From NCBI RefSeq assembly GCF_051020975.1, contig NW_027478170.1:1488001-1552000 (forward strand): a stretch of DNA of 64,000 nucleotides, written 5' to 3'. This stretch comes from Osmia lignaria lignaria. Taxonomy: Eukaryota; Arthropoda; Insecta; Hymenoptera; Megachilidae. A program made the translations under genes and the position numbers. The notes beneath the pieces are model-generated. The model searched no databases, was not told the origin of the DNA, and worked only from the letters and a program-made list of their open reading frames with translations. Positions 1 to 12,195 of this stretch are shown piece after piece (within the stretch, counting starts at the first letter, position 1; every line of letters starts with the position of its first letter).

Positions 1-281
1 TCGAGATACTTCTTCTTCTTGTTGTTCTTCTTCTGCACTGCTAAACTGGAAGTGGCATTTCCAGCTCGCAATAGTGCAGAGTTATCTCAAAGAAAGGGGC
101 CACGGTGTTTCTGTATCTCTATTATGTTGGTGCGGCTTCAGAACTTTTAAATATCTTGATATATCTCGAGAACTACGCATCGGATCAAAAAATATCATAG
201 AACATAAAAAGTAGGAAACTTAATTCTCTACAAATAAAGTCTGTCAACATTTTGCCATAGCTCGCTTCGTTTCCGAGATAT
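1..281 (+). repeat. Partial first monomer (type e)
   Basis: The window opens at about base 42 of a monomer. Markers ACTGCTAAACTGG and CATCGGATC identify the e subtype that closes each left-hand HOR, so the HOR pattern continues beyond the left edge. Private changes are GAGATACTTC and GGCTTCAGAAC. The tail carries CAAATAAAG instead of the usual CAAAAAAGG. Confidence 0.9.
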
Positions 282-1891
282 TTGCAGATTTATCTCAAGG
301 GAAGGGGCCTGACGGACATATTTCGAGATATTTCTTCTTCTTGTTGTTCTTCTTTTGCACAGCTAAGCTGGAAGTGGCATTTGCGGCTCGCACTATTGCA
401 GAGTTATCTCAAAGAAAGGGGCCACGGTGTTTCTGAATCTCTATTATGTTGGTGCGGCTTCGGAACTTTTAAATATCTTGATATATCTCGAGAACTACGC
501 ATCTGATCAAAAAATATCATAGAACATAAAAAGTAGGAAACTTAATTCTCTACAAAAAAGGTCTCTTAAGATTTTGCCATAGCTCGCTTCGTTTCCGAGA
601 TATTTGCAGATTTATCTCAAGGGAAGGGGCCTGACGGACATATCTCGAGATATTTCTTCTTCTTGTTGTTCTTCTTTTGCACAGCTAAGCTGGAAGTGGC
701 ATTTGCGGCTCGCACTATTGCAGAGTTATCTCAAAGAAAGGGGCCACGGTGTTTCTGTATCTCTATTATGTTGGTGCGGCTTCGGAACTTTTAAATATCT
801 TGATATATCTCGAGAACTACGCATCTGATTAAAAAATATCATACAACGTAAAAAGTAGGAAACTGAATTCTCTACAAAAAAGGTCTCTTAACATTTTGCC
901 ATAGCTCGCTTCGTTTCCGAGATATTTGCAGATTTATCTCAAGGGAAGGGGCCTGACGGACATATTTCGAGATATTTCTTGTTCTTGTTGTTCTTCTTCT
1001 GCACAGCTAAGCTGGAAGTGGAATTTGCGGCTCGCACTAGTGCAGAGTTATCTCAAAGAAAGGGGCCACGGTGTTTCTGAATCTCTATTATGTTGGTGCG
1101 GCTTCGGAACTTTTAAATATCTCGATATATCTCGAAAACTACGCTTCTGATCAAAAAATATCATAGAACATAAATTGTAGGAAACATTATTCTCTACAAA
1201 AAATGTCTCTCAACATTTTGCCATAGCTCGCTTCTTTTCCGAGATATTTGCAGATTCAGCTCAAAGGAACGGGCCTGGCGGACATATTTCGAGATATTTC
1301 TTCTTCTTGTTGTTCTTCTTCTGCACAGCTAAGCTGGAAGTGGCATTTGCAGCTCGCAATAGTGCAGAGTTATCTCAAAGAAAGGGGCCACGGTGTTTCT
1401 GTATCTCTATTATGTTGGTGCGGCTTCGGAACTTTTAAATATCTTGATATATCTCGAGAACTACGCATCTGATCAAAAAATATCATAGAACATAAAAAGT
1501 AGGAAACTTAATTCTCTACAAAAAAGGTCTCTTAACATTTTGCCATAGCTCGCTTCGTGTCCGAGATATTTGCAGATTTATCTCAAGGGAAGGGGCCTGA
1601 CGGACATATTTCGAGATATTTCTTCTTCTTGTTGTTCTTCTTCTGCACTGCTAAACTGGAAGTGGCATTTCCAGCTCGCAATAGTGCAGAGTTATCTCAA
1701 AGAAAGGGGCCACGGTGTTTCTGTATCTCTATTATGTTGGTGCGGCTTCGGAACTTTTAAATATCTTGATATATCTCGAGAACTACGCATCGGATCAAAA
1801 AATATCATAGAACATAAAAAGTAGGAAACTTAATTCTCTACAAATAAAGTCTGTCAACATTTTGCCATAGCTCGCTTCGTTTCCGAGATAT
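282..1891 (+). repeat. Left HOR, 5 monomers (a-b-c-d-e), 1,610 bp
   Basis: Subtypes in order: a (TTTTGCAC, ACTATTGC, CTGAATC); b (CATATCTCGAG head, TGATTAAAA tail); c (GGAATTTGCGG, CTCGAAAAC tail); d (CAGCTCAAAGGAAC head); e (GTGTCCGAG entry, ACTGCTAAACTGG, CATCGGATC). Against the full 7-monomer form it lacks f and one c. The third monomer (926) has a c head and the c' tail (AAATTGTAGGAAACATTATTC), consistent with a single exchange between c and c'. Confidence 0.85.
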
Positions 1892-2213
1892 TTGCAGATT
1901 TATCTCAAGGGAAGGGGCCTGACGGACATATTTCGAGATATTTCTTCTTCTTGTTGTTCTTCTTTTGCACAGCTAAGCTGGAAGTGGCATTTGCGGCTCG
2001 CACTATTGCAGAGTTATCTCAAAGAAAGGGGCCACGGTGTTTCTGAATCTCTATTATGTTGGTGCGGCTTCGGAACTTTTAAATATCTCGATATATCTCG
2101 AAAACTACGCTGCTGATCAAAAAATATCATACAACATAAAAAGTAGGAAACTTAATTCTCTACAAAAAAGGTCTCTTAAGATTTTGCCATAGCTCGCTTC
2201 GTTTCCGAGATAT
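1892..2213 (+). repeat. Chimeric monomer a/c
   Basis: The head is type a (TTTTGCAC, T at 2006 in ACTATTGC). The tail is type c (C at 2089 in ATCTCGAT, ACGCTGCTG, ATACAAC), as in the monomer at 5756. The exchange lies between 2007 and 2088, where a and c are identical. Confidence 0.8.
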
Positions 2214-3501
2214 TTGCAGATTTATCTCAAGGGAAGGGGCCCGACGGACATATCTCGAGATATTTCTTCTTCTTGTTGTTCTTCTTCTGCACAGCTAAGC
2301 TGGAAGTGGCATTTGCGGCTCGCACTAGTGCAGAGTTATCTCAAAGAAATGGGCCACGGTGTTTCTGTATCTCTATTATGTTGGTGCGGCTTCGGAACTT
2401 TTAAATATCTTGATATATCTCGAGAACTACGCATCTGATTAAAAAATATCATAGAACATAAAAAGTAGGAAACTTAATTCACTACAAAAAAGGTCTCTTA
2501 ACATTTTGCCATAGCTCGCTTCGTTTCCGAGATATTTGCAGATTTATCTCAAGGGAAGGGGCCTGACGGACATATTTCGAGATATTTCTTCTTCTTGTTG
2601 TTCTTCTTCTGCACAGCTAAGCTGGAAGTGGAATTTGCGGCTCGCACTAGTGCAGAGTTATCTCAAAGAAAGGGGCCACGGTGTTTCTGAATCTCTATTT
2701 TGTTGGTGCGGCTTCGGAACTTTTAAATATCTCGATATATCTCGAAAACTACGCTTCTGATCAAAAAATATCATAGAACATAAATTGTAGGAAACATTAT
2801 TCTCTACAAAAAATGTCTCTCAACATTTTGCCATAGCTCGCTTCTTTTCCGAGATATTTGCAGATTCAGCTCAAAGGAACGGGCCTGGCGGACATATTTC
2901 GAGATATTTCTTCTTCTTGTTGTTCTTCTTCTGCACAGCTAAGCTGGAAGTGGCATTTGCAGCTCGCAATAGTGCAGAGTTATCTCAAAGAAAGGGGCCA
3001 CGGTGTTTCTGTATCTCTATTATGTTGGTGCGGCTTCGGAACTTTTAAATATCTTGATATATCTCGAGAACTACGCATCTGATCAAAAAATATCATAGAA
3101 CATAAAAAGTAGGAAACTTAATTCTCTACAAAAAAGGTCTCTTAACATTTTGCCATAGCTCGCTTCGTGTCCGAGATATTTGCAGATTTATCTCAAGGGA
3201 AGGGGCCTGACGGACATATTTCGAGATATTTCTTCTTCTTGTTGTTCTTCTTCTGCACTGCTAAACTGGAAGTGGCATTTCCAGCTCGCAATAGTGCAGA
3301 GTTATCTCAAAGAAAGGGGCCACGGTGTTTCTGTATCTCTATTATGTTGGTGCGGCTTCGGAACTTTTAAATATCTTGATATATCTCGAGAACTACGCAT
3401 CGGATCAAAAAATATCATAGAACATAAAAAGTAGGAAACTTAATTCTCTACAAATAAAGTCTGTCAACATTTTGCCATAGTTCGCTTCGTTTCCGAGATA
3501 T
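1892..3501 (+). repeat. Left HOR, 5 monomers (a/c-f-c'-d-e), 1,610 bp
   Basis: The first monomer is an a/c chimera, then f (CATATCTCGAG with ACTAGTGC and AAGAAATGG), c' (CTATTTTG variant), d and e. The chimera explains the loss of two monomers from the 7-monomer form. Confidence 0.85.
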
Positions 3502-5111
3502 TTGCAGATTTATCTCAAGGGAAGGGGCCTGACGGACATATTTCGAGATATTTCTTCTTCTTGTTGTTCTTCTTTTGCACAGCTAAGGTGGAAGTGGCAT
3601 TTGCGGCTCGCACTATTGCAGAGTTATCTCAAAGAAAGGGGCCACGGTGTTTCTGAATCTCTATTATGTTGGTGCGGCTTCGGAACTTTTAAATATCTTG
3701 ATATATCTCGAGAACTACGCATCTGATCAAAAAATATCATAGAACATAAAAAGTAGGAAACTGAATTCTCTACAAAAAAGGTCTCTTAACATTTTGCCAT
3801 AGCTCGCTTCGTTTCCGAGATATTTGCAGATTTATCTCAAGGGAAGGGGCCTGACGGACATATTTCGAGATATTTCTTCTTCTTGTTGTTCTTCTTCTGC
3901 ACAGCTAAGCTGGAAGTGGAATTTGCGGCTCGCACTAGTGCAGAGTTATCTCAAAGAAAGGGGCCACGGTGTTTCTGAATCTCTATTATGTTGGTGCGGC
4001 TTCGGAACTTTTAAATATCTTGATATATCTCGAGAACTACGCATCTGATCAAAAAATATCATAGAACATAAAAAGTAGGAAACTGAATTCTCTACAAAAA
4101 AGGTCTCTTAACATTTTGCCATAGCTCGCTTCGTTTCCGAGATATTTGCAGATTTATCTCAAGGGAAGGGGCCTGACGGACATATTTCGAGATATTTCTT
4201 CTTCTTGTTGTTCTTCTTCTGCACAGCTAAGCTGGAAGTGGAATTTGCGGCTCGCACTAGTGCAGAGTTATCTCAAAGAAAGGGGCCACGGTGTTTCTGA
4301 ATCTCTATTATGTTGGTGCGGCTTCGGAACTTTTAAATATCTCGATATATCTCGAAAACTACGCTTCTGATCAAAAAATATCATAGAACATAAATTGTAG
4401 GAAACATTATTCTCTACAAAAAATGTCTCTCAACATTTTGCCATAGCTCGCTTCTTTTCCGAGATATTTGCAGATTCAGCTCAAAGGAACGGGCCTGGCG
4501 GACATATTTCGAGATATTTCTTCTTCTTGTTGTTCTTCTTCTGCACAGCTAAGCTGGAAGTGGCATTTGCAGCTCGCAATAGTGCAGAGTTATCTCAAAG
4601 AAAGGGGCCACGGTGTTTCTGTATCTCTATTATGTTGGTGCGGCTTCGGAACTTTTAAATATCTTGATATATCTCGAGAACTACGCATCTGATCAAAAAA
4701 TATCATAGAACATAAAAAGTAGGAAACTTAATTCTCTACAAAAAAGGTCTCTTAACATTTTGCCATAGCTCGCTTCGTGTCCGAGATATTTGCAGATTTA
4801 TCTCAAGGGAAGGGGCCTGACGGACATATTTCGAGATATTTCTTCTTCTTGTTGTTCTTCTTCTGCACTGCTAAACTGGAAGTGGCATTTCCAGCTCGCA
4901 ATAGTGCAGAGTTATCTCAAAGAAAGGGGCCACGGTGTTTCTGTATCTCTATTATGTTGGTGCGGCTTCGGAACTTTTAAATATCTTGATATACCTCGAG
5001 AACTACGCATCGGATCAAAAAATATCATAGAACATAAAAAGTAGGAAACTTAATTCTCTACAAATAAAGTCTGTCAACATTTTGCCATAGCTCGCTTCGT
5101 TTCCGAGATAT
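3502..5111 (+). repeat. Left HOR, 5 monomers (a-c''-c-d-e), 1,610 bp
   Basis: Order is a (private AGCTAAGGTGG), a c-like monomer with tail haplotype I (3824), c, d, e (private ATACCTCGAG). The monomer at 3824 has the c middle (GGAATTTGCGG) but an a/b-like tail, so this unit needs more than one exchange from the 7-monomer form. Confidence 0.8.
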
Positions 5112-7365
5112 TTGCAGATTTATCTCAAGGGAAGGGGCCTGACGGACATATTTCGAGATATTTCTTCTTCTTGTTGTTCTTCTTTTGCACAGCTAAGCTG
5201 GAAGTGGCATTTGCGGCTCGCACTATTGCAGAGTTATCTCAAAGAAAGGGGCCACGGTGTTTCTGAATCTCTATTATGTTGGTGCGGCTTCGGAACTTTT
5301 AAATATCTTGATATATCTCGAGAACTACGCATCTGATCAAAAAATATCATAGAACATAAAAAGTAGGAAACTTAATTCTCTACAAAAAAGGTCTCTTAAG
5401 ATTTTGCCATAGCTCGCTTCGTTTCCGAGATATTTGCAGATTTATCTCAAGGGAAGGGGCCTGACGGACATATCTCGAGATATTTCTTCTTCTTGTTGTT
5501 CTTCTTTTGCACAGCTAAGCTGGAAGTGGCATTTGCGGCTCGCACTATTGCAGAGTTATCTCAAAGAAAGGGGCCACGGTGTTTCTGTATCTCTATTATG
5601 TTGGTGCGGCTTCGGAACTTTTAGATATCTTGATATATCTCGAGAACTACGCATCTGATTAAAAAATATCATAGAACGTAAAAAGTAGGAAACGGAATTC
5701 TCTACAAAAAAGGTCTCTTAACATTTTGCCATAGCTCGCTTCGTTTCCGAGATATTTGCAGATTTATCTCAAGGGAAGGGGCCTGACGGACATATTTCGA
5801 GATATTTCTTCTTCTTGTTGTTCTTCTTCTGCACAGCTAAGCTGGAAGTGGAATTTGCGGCTCGCACTAGTGCAGAGTTATCTCAAAGAAAGGGGCCACG
5901 GTGTTTCTGAATCTCTATTATGTTGGTGCGGCTTCGGAACTTTTAAATATCTCGATATATCTCGAAAACTACGCTGCTGATCAAAAAATATCATACAACA
6001 TAAAAAGTAGGAAACTTAATTCTCTACAAAAAAGGTCTCTTAAGATTTTGCCATAGCTCGCTTCGTTTCCGAGATATTTGCAGATTTATCTCAAGGGAAG
6101 GGGCCTGACGGACATATCTCGAGATATTTCTTCTTCTTGTTGTTCTTCTTCTGCACAGCTAAGCTGGAAGTGGCATTTGCGGCTCGCACTAGTGCAGAGT
6201 TATCTCAAAGAAATGGGCCACGGTGTTTCTGTATCTCTATTATGTTGGTGCGGCTTCGGAACTTTTAAATATCTTGATATATCTCGAGAACTACGCATCT
6301 GATTAAAAAATATCATAGAACATAAAAAGTAGGAAACTTAATTCACTACAAAAAAGGTCTCTTAACATTTTGCCATAGCTCGCTTCGTTTCCGAGATATT
6401 TGCAGATTTATCTCAAGGGAAGGGGCCTGACGGACATATTTCGAGATATTTCTTCTTCTTGTTGTTCTTCTTCTGCACAGCTAAGCTGGAAGTGGAATTT
6501 GCGGCTCGCACTAGTGCAGAGTTATCTCAAAGAAAGGGGCCACGGTGTTTCTGAATCTCTATTTTGTTGGTGCGGCTTCGGAACTTTTAAATATCTCGAT
6601 ATATCTCGAAAACTACGCTTCTGATCAAAAAATATCATAGAACATAAATTGTAGGAAACATTATTCTCTACAAAAAATGTCTCTCAACATTTTGCCATAG
6701 CTCGCTTCTTTTCCGAGATATTTGCAGATTCAGCTCAAAGGAACGGGCCTGGCGGACATATTTCGAGATATTTCTTCTTCTTGTTGTTCTTCTTCTGCAC
6801 AGCTAAGCTGGAAGTGGCATTTGCAGCTCGCAATAGTGCAGAGTTATCTCAAAGAAAGGGGCCACGGTGTTTCTGTATCTCTATTATGTTGGTGCGGCTT
6901 CGGAACTTTTAAATATCTTGATATATCTCGAGAACTACGCATCTGATCAAAAAATATCATAGAACATAAAAAGTAGGAAACTTAATTCTCTACAAAAAAG
7001 GTCTCTTAACATTTTGCCATAGCTCGCTTCGTGTCCGAGATATTTGCAGATTTATCTCAAGGGAAGGGGCCTGACGGACATATTTCGAGATATTTCTTCT
7101 TCTTGTTGTTCTTCTTCTGCACTGCTAAACTGGAAGTGGCATTTCCAGCTCGCAATAGTGCAGAGTTATCTCAAAGAAAGGGGCCACGGTGTTTCTGTAT
7201 CTCTATTATGTTGGTGCGGCTTCGGAACTTTTAAATATCTTGATATATCTCGAGAACTACGCATCGGATCAAAAAATATCATAGAACATAAAAAGTAGGA
7301 AACTTAATTCTCTACAAATAAAGTCTGTCAACATTTTGCCATAGCTCGCTTCGTTTCCGAGATAT
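5112..7365 (+). repeat. Left HOR, full 7 monomers (a-b-c-f-c'-d-e), 2,254 bp
   Basis: This is the only complete 7-monomer copy in the window: a 5112, b 5434, c 5756 (tail ACGCTGCTG), f 6078, c' 6400 (CTATTTTG), d 6722, e 7044. All shorter units to left and right can be derived mostly from it, which is why I take it as the ancestral form. Confidence 0.85.
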
Positions 7366-8653
7366 TTGCAGATTTATCTCAAGGGAAGGGGCCTGACGGA
7401 CATATTTCGAGATATTTCTTCTTCTTGTTGTTCTTCTTTTGCACAGCTAAGCTGGAAGTGGCATTTGCGGCTCGCACTATTGCAGAGTTATCTCAAAGAA
7501 AGGGGCCACGGTGTTTCTGAATCTCTATTATGTTGGTGCGGCTTCGGAACTTTTAAATATCTTGATATATCTCGAGAACTACGCATCTGATCAAAAAATA
7601 TCATAGAACATAAAAAGTAGGAAACTTAATTCTCTACAAAAAAGGTCTCTTAAGATTTTGCCATAGCTCGCTTCGTTTCCGAGATATTTGCAGATTTATC
7701 TCAAGGGAAGGGGCCTGACGGACATATCTCGAGATATTTCTTCTTCTTGTTGTTCTTCTTTTGCACAGCTAAGCTGGAAGTGGCATTTGCGGCTCGCACT
7801 ATTGCAGAGTTATCTCAAAGAAAGGGGCCACGGTGTTTCTGTATCTCTATTATGTTGGTGCGGCTTCGGAACTTTTAAATATCTTGATATATCTCGAGAA
7901 CTACGCATCTGATTAAAAAATATCATAGAACGTAAAAAGTAGGAAACGGAATTCTCTACAAAAAAGGTCTCTTAACATTTTGCCATAGCTCGCTTCGTTT
8001 CCGAGATATTTGCAGATTTATCTCAAGGGAAGGGGCCTGACGGACATATTTCGAGATATTTCTTCTTCTTGTTGTTCTTCTTCTGCACAGCTAAGCTGGA
8101 AGTGGAATTTGCGGCTCGCACTAGTGCAGAGTTATCTCAAAGAAAGGGGCCACGGTGTTTCTGTATCTCTATTATGTTGGTGCGGCTTCGGAACTTTTAA
8201 ATATCTTGATATATCTCGAGAACTACGCATCTGATCAAAAAATATCATAGAACATAAAAAGTAGGAAACTTAATTCTCTACAAAAAAGGTCTCTTAACAT
8301 TTTGCCATAGCTCGCTTCGTGTCCGAGATATTTGCAGATTTATCTCAAGGGAAGGGGCCTGACGGACATATTTCGAGATATTTCTTCTTCTTGTTGTTCT
8401 TCTTCTGCACTGCTAAACTGGAAGTGGCATTTCCAGCTCGCAATAGTGCAGAGTTATCTCAAAGAAAGGGGCCACGGTGTTTCTGTATCTCTATTATGTT
8501 GGTGCGGCTTCGGAACTTTTAAATATCTTGATATATCTCGAGAACTACGCATCGGATCAAAAAATATCATAGAACATAAAAAGTAGGAAACTTAATTCTC
8601 TACAAATAAAGTCTGTCAACATTTTGCCATAGCTCGCTTCGTTTCCGAGATAT
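7366..8653 (+). repeat. Left HOR, 4 monomers (a-b-c/d-e), 1,288 bp
   Basis: Order is a 7366, b 7688, a c/d chimera at 8010, then e 8332. The loss of three monomers (part of c, f, c', part of d) is accounted for by the chimera. The AACGGAATTC variant before 8010 is shared with the junction before 5756. Confidence 0.85.
8010..8331 (+). repeat. Chimeric monomer c/d
   Basis: The c middle (GGAATTTGCGG, C at 8121) is joined to the d tail (T at 8164 in CTGTATC, CTCGAGAAC, entry GTGTCCGAG to type e). The exchange lies between 8122 and 8163. Confidence 0.8.
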
Positions 8654-10585
8654 TTGCAGATTTATCTCAAGGGAAGGGGCCTGACGGACATATTTCGAGA
8701 TATTTCTTCTTCTTGTTGTTCTTCTTTTGCACAGCTAAGCTGGAAGTGGCATTTGCGGCTCGCACTATTGCAGAGTTATCTCAAAGAAAGGGGCCACGGT
8801 GTTTCTGAATCTCTATTATGTTGGTGCGGCTTCGGAACTTTTAAATATCTTGATATATCTCGAGAACTACGCATCTGATCAAAAAATATCATAGAACATA
8901 AAAAGTAGGAAACTTAATTCTCTACAAAAAAGGTCTCTTAAGATTTTGCCATAGCTCGCTTCGTTTCCGAGATATTTGCAGATTTATCTCAAGGGAAGGG
9001 GCCTGACGGACATATCTCGAGATATTTCTTCTTCTTGTTGTTCTTCTTTTGCACAGCTAAGCTGGAAGTGGCATTTGCGGCTCGCACTATTGCAGAGTTA
9101 TCTCAAAGAAAGGGGCCACGGTGTTTCTGAATCTCTATTATGTTGGTGCGGCTTCGGAACTTTTAAATATCTCGATATATCTCGAAAACTACGCTGCTGA
9201 TCAAAAAATATCATACAACATAAAAAGTAGGAAACTTAATTCTCTACAAAAAAGGTCTCTTAAGATTTTGCCATAGCTCGCTTCGTTTCCGAGATATTTG
9301 CAGATTTATCTCAAGGGAAGGGGCCTGACGGACATATCTCGAGATATTTCTTCTTCTTGTTGTTCTTCTTCTGCACAGCTAAGCTGGAAGTGGCATTTGC
9401 GGCTCGCACTAGTGCAGAGTTATCTCAAAGAAATGGGCCACGGTGTTTCTGTATCTCTATTATGTTGGTGCGGCTTCGGAACTTTTAAATATCTTGATAT
9501 ATCTCGAGAACTACGCATCTGATTAAAAAATATCATAGAACATAAAAAGTAGGAAACTTAATTCACTACAAAAAAGGTCTCTTAACATTTTGCCATAGCT
9601 CGCTTCGTTTCCGAGATATTTGCAGATTTATCTCAAGGGAAGGGGCCTGACGGACATATTTCGAGATATTTCTTCTTCTTGTTGTTCTTCTTCTGCACAG
9701 CTAAGCTGGAAGTGGAATTTGCGGCTCGCACTAGTGCAGAGTTATCTCAAAGAAAGGGGCCACGGTGTTTCTGAATCTCTATTATGTTGGTGCGGCTTCG
9801 GAACTTTTAAATATCTCGATATATCTCGAAAACTACGCTTCTGATCAAAAAATATCATAGAACATAAATTGTAGGAAACATTATTCTCTACAAAAAATGT
9901 CTCTCAACATTTTGCCATAGCTCGCTTCTTTTCCGAGATATTTGCAGATTCAGCTCAAAGGAACGGGCCTGGCGGACATATTTCGAGATATTTCTTCTTC
10001 TTGTTGTTCTTCTTCTGCACAGCTAAGCTGGAAGTGGCATTTGCAGCTCGCAATAGTGCAGAGTTATCTCAAAGAAAGGGGCCACGGTGTTTCTGTATCT
10101 CTATTATGTTGGTGCGGCTTCGGAACTTTTAAATATCTTGATATATCTCGAGAACTACGCATCTGATCAAAAAATATCATAGAACATAAAAAGTAGGAAA
10201 CTTAATTCTCTACAAAAAAGGTCTCTTAACATTTTGCCATAGCTCGCTTCGTGTCCGAGATATTTGCAGATTTATCTCAAGGGAAGGGGCCTGACGGACA
10301 TATTTCGAGATATTTCTTCTTCTTGTTGTTCTTCTTCTGCACTGCTAAACTGGAAGTGGCATTTCCAGCTCGCAATAGTGCAGAGTTATCTCAAAGAAAG
10401 GGGCCACGGTGTTTCTGTATCTCTATTATGTTGGTGCGGCTTCGGAACTTTTAAATATCTTGATATATCTCGAGAACTACGCATCGGATCAAAAAATATC
10501 ATAGAACATAAAAAGTAGGAAACTTAATTCTCTACAAATAAAGTCTGTCAACATTTTGCCATAGCTCGCTTCGTTTCCGAGATAT
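8654..10585 (+). repeat. Left HOR, 6 monomers (a-b/c-f-c-d-e), 1,932 bp
   Basis: Order is a 8654, b/c chimera 8976, f 9298, c 9620, d 9942, e 10264. It is one monomer short of the full form, explained by the chimera. Confidence 0.85.
8976..9297 (+). repeat. Chimeric monomer b/c
   Basis: The head is b (CATATCTCGAG, T at 9090). The tail is c (A at 9130 in CTGAATC, ACGCTGCTG). The exchange lies in the 39 bp between 9091 and 9129. Confidence 0.8.
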
Positions 10586-12195
10586 TTGCAGATTTATCTC
10601 AAGGGAAGGGGCCTGACGGACATATTTCGAGATATTTCTTCTTCTTGTTGTTCTTCTTTTGCACAGCTAAGCTGGAAGTGGCATTTGCGGCTCGCACTAT
10701 TGCAGAGTTATCTCAAAGAAAGGGGCCACGGTGTTTCTGAATCTCTATTATGTTGGTGCGGCTTCGGAACTTTTAAATATCTTGATATATCTCGAGAACT
10801 ACGCATCTGATCAAAAAATATCATAGAACATAAAAAGTAGGAAACTTAATTCTCTACAAAAAAGGTCTCTTAAGATTTTGCCATAGCTCGCTTCGTTTCC
10901 GAGATATTTGCAGATTTATCTCAAGGGAAGGGGCCTGACGGACATATCTCGAGATATTTCTTCTTCTTGTTGTTCTTCTTTTGCACAGCTAAGCTGGAAG
11001 TGGCATTTGCGGCTCGCACTATTGCAGAGTTATCTCAAAGAAAGGGGCCACGGTGTTTCTGTATCTCTATTATGTTGGTGCGGCTTCGGAACTTTTAAAT
11101 ATCTTGATATATCTCGAGAACTACGCATCTGATTAAAAAATATCATAGAACGTAAAAAGTAGGAAACTGAATTCTCTACAAAAAAGGTCTCTTAACATTT
11201 TGCCATAGCTCGCTTCGTTTCCGAGATATTTGCAGATTTATCTCAAGGGAAGGGGCCTGACGGACATATTTCGAGATATTTCTTCTTCTTGTTGTTCTTC
11301 TTCTGCACAGCTAAGCTGGAAGTGGAATTTGCGGCTCGCACTAGTGCAGAGTTATCTCAAAGAAAGGGGCCACGGTGTTTCTGAATCTCTATTATGTTGG
11401 TGCGGCTTCGGAACTTTTAAATATCTCGATATATCTCGAAAACTACGCTGCTGATCAAAAAATATCATACAACATAAAAAGTAGGAAACTTAATTCTCTA
11501 CAAAAAAGGTCTCTTAAGATTTTGCCATAGCTCGCTTCGTTTCCGAGATATTTGCAGATTTATCTCAAGGGAAGGGGCCTGACGGACATATCTCGAGATA
11601 TTTCTTCTTCTTGTTGTTCTTCTTCTGCACAGCTAAGCTGGAAGTGGCATTTGCGGCTCGCACTAGTGCAGAGTTATCTCAAAGAAATGGGCCACGGTGT
11701 TTCTGTATCTCTATTATGTTGGTGCGGCTTCGGAACTTTTAAATATCTTGATATATCTCGAGAACTACGCATCTGATTAAAAAATATCATAGAACATAAA
11801 AAGTAGGAAACTTAATTCACTACAAAAAAGGTCTCTTAACATTTTGCCATAGCTCGCTTCGTTTCCGAGATATTTGCAGATTTATCTCAAGGGAAAGGGC
11901 CTGACGGACATATTTCGAGATATTTCTTCTTCTTGTTGTTCTTCTTCTGCACAGCTAAGCTGGAAGTGGAATTTGCGGCTCGCACTAGTGCAGAGTTATC
12001 TCAAAGAAAGGGGCCACGGTGTTTCTGAATCTCTATTATGTTGGTGCGGCTTCGGAACTTTTAAATATCTCGATATATCTCGAAAACTACGCTTCTGATC
12101 AAAAAATATCATAGAACATAAATTGTAGGAAACTGAATTCTCTACAAAAAAGGTCTCTTAACATTTTACCATAGCTCGCTTCGTTTCCGAGATAT
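10586..12195 (+). repeat. Left HOR, incomplete (a-b-c-f-c), 1,610 bp
   Basis: Order follows the 7-monomer form through five monomers (10586, 10908, 11230, 11552, 11874). It then breaks: the next monomer (12196) is a-like instead of d. This is the right-hand limit of the first HOR family. Confidence 0.8.

Noticed and set aside
231..240. AATAAA (polyadenylation signal) in CAAATAAAG tail variants, also at about 1851, 3461, 32110 and 40480
   Set aside because: A single change in an A-rich tail creates it. There is no gene upstream and no downstream element, so it is most likely chance.
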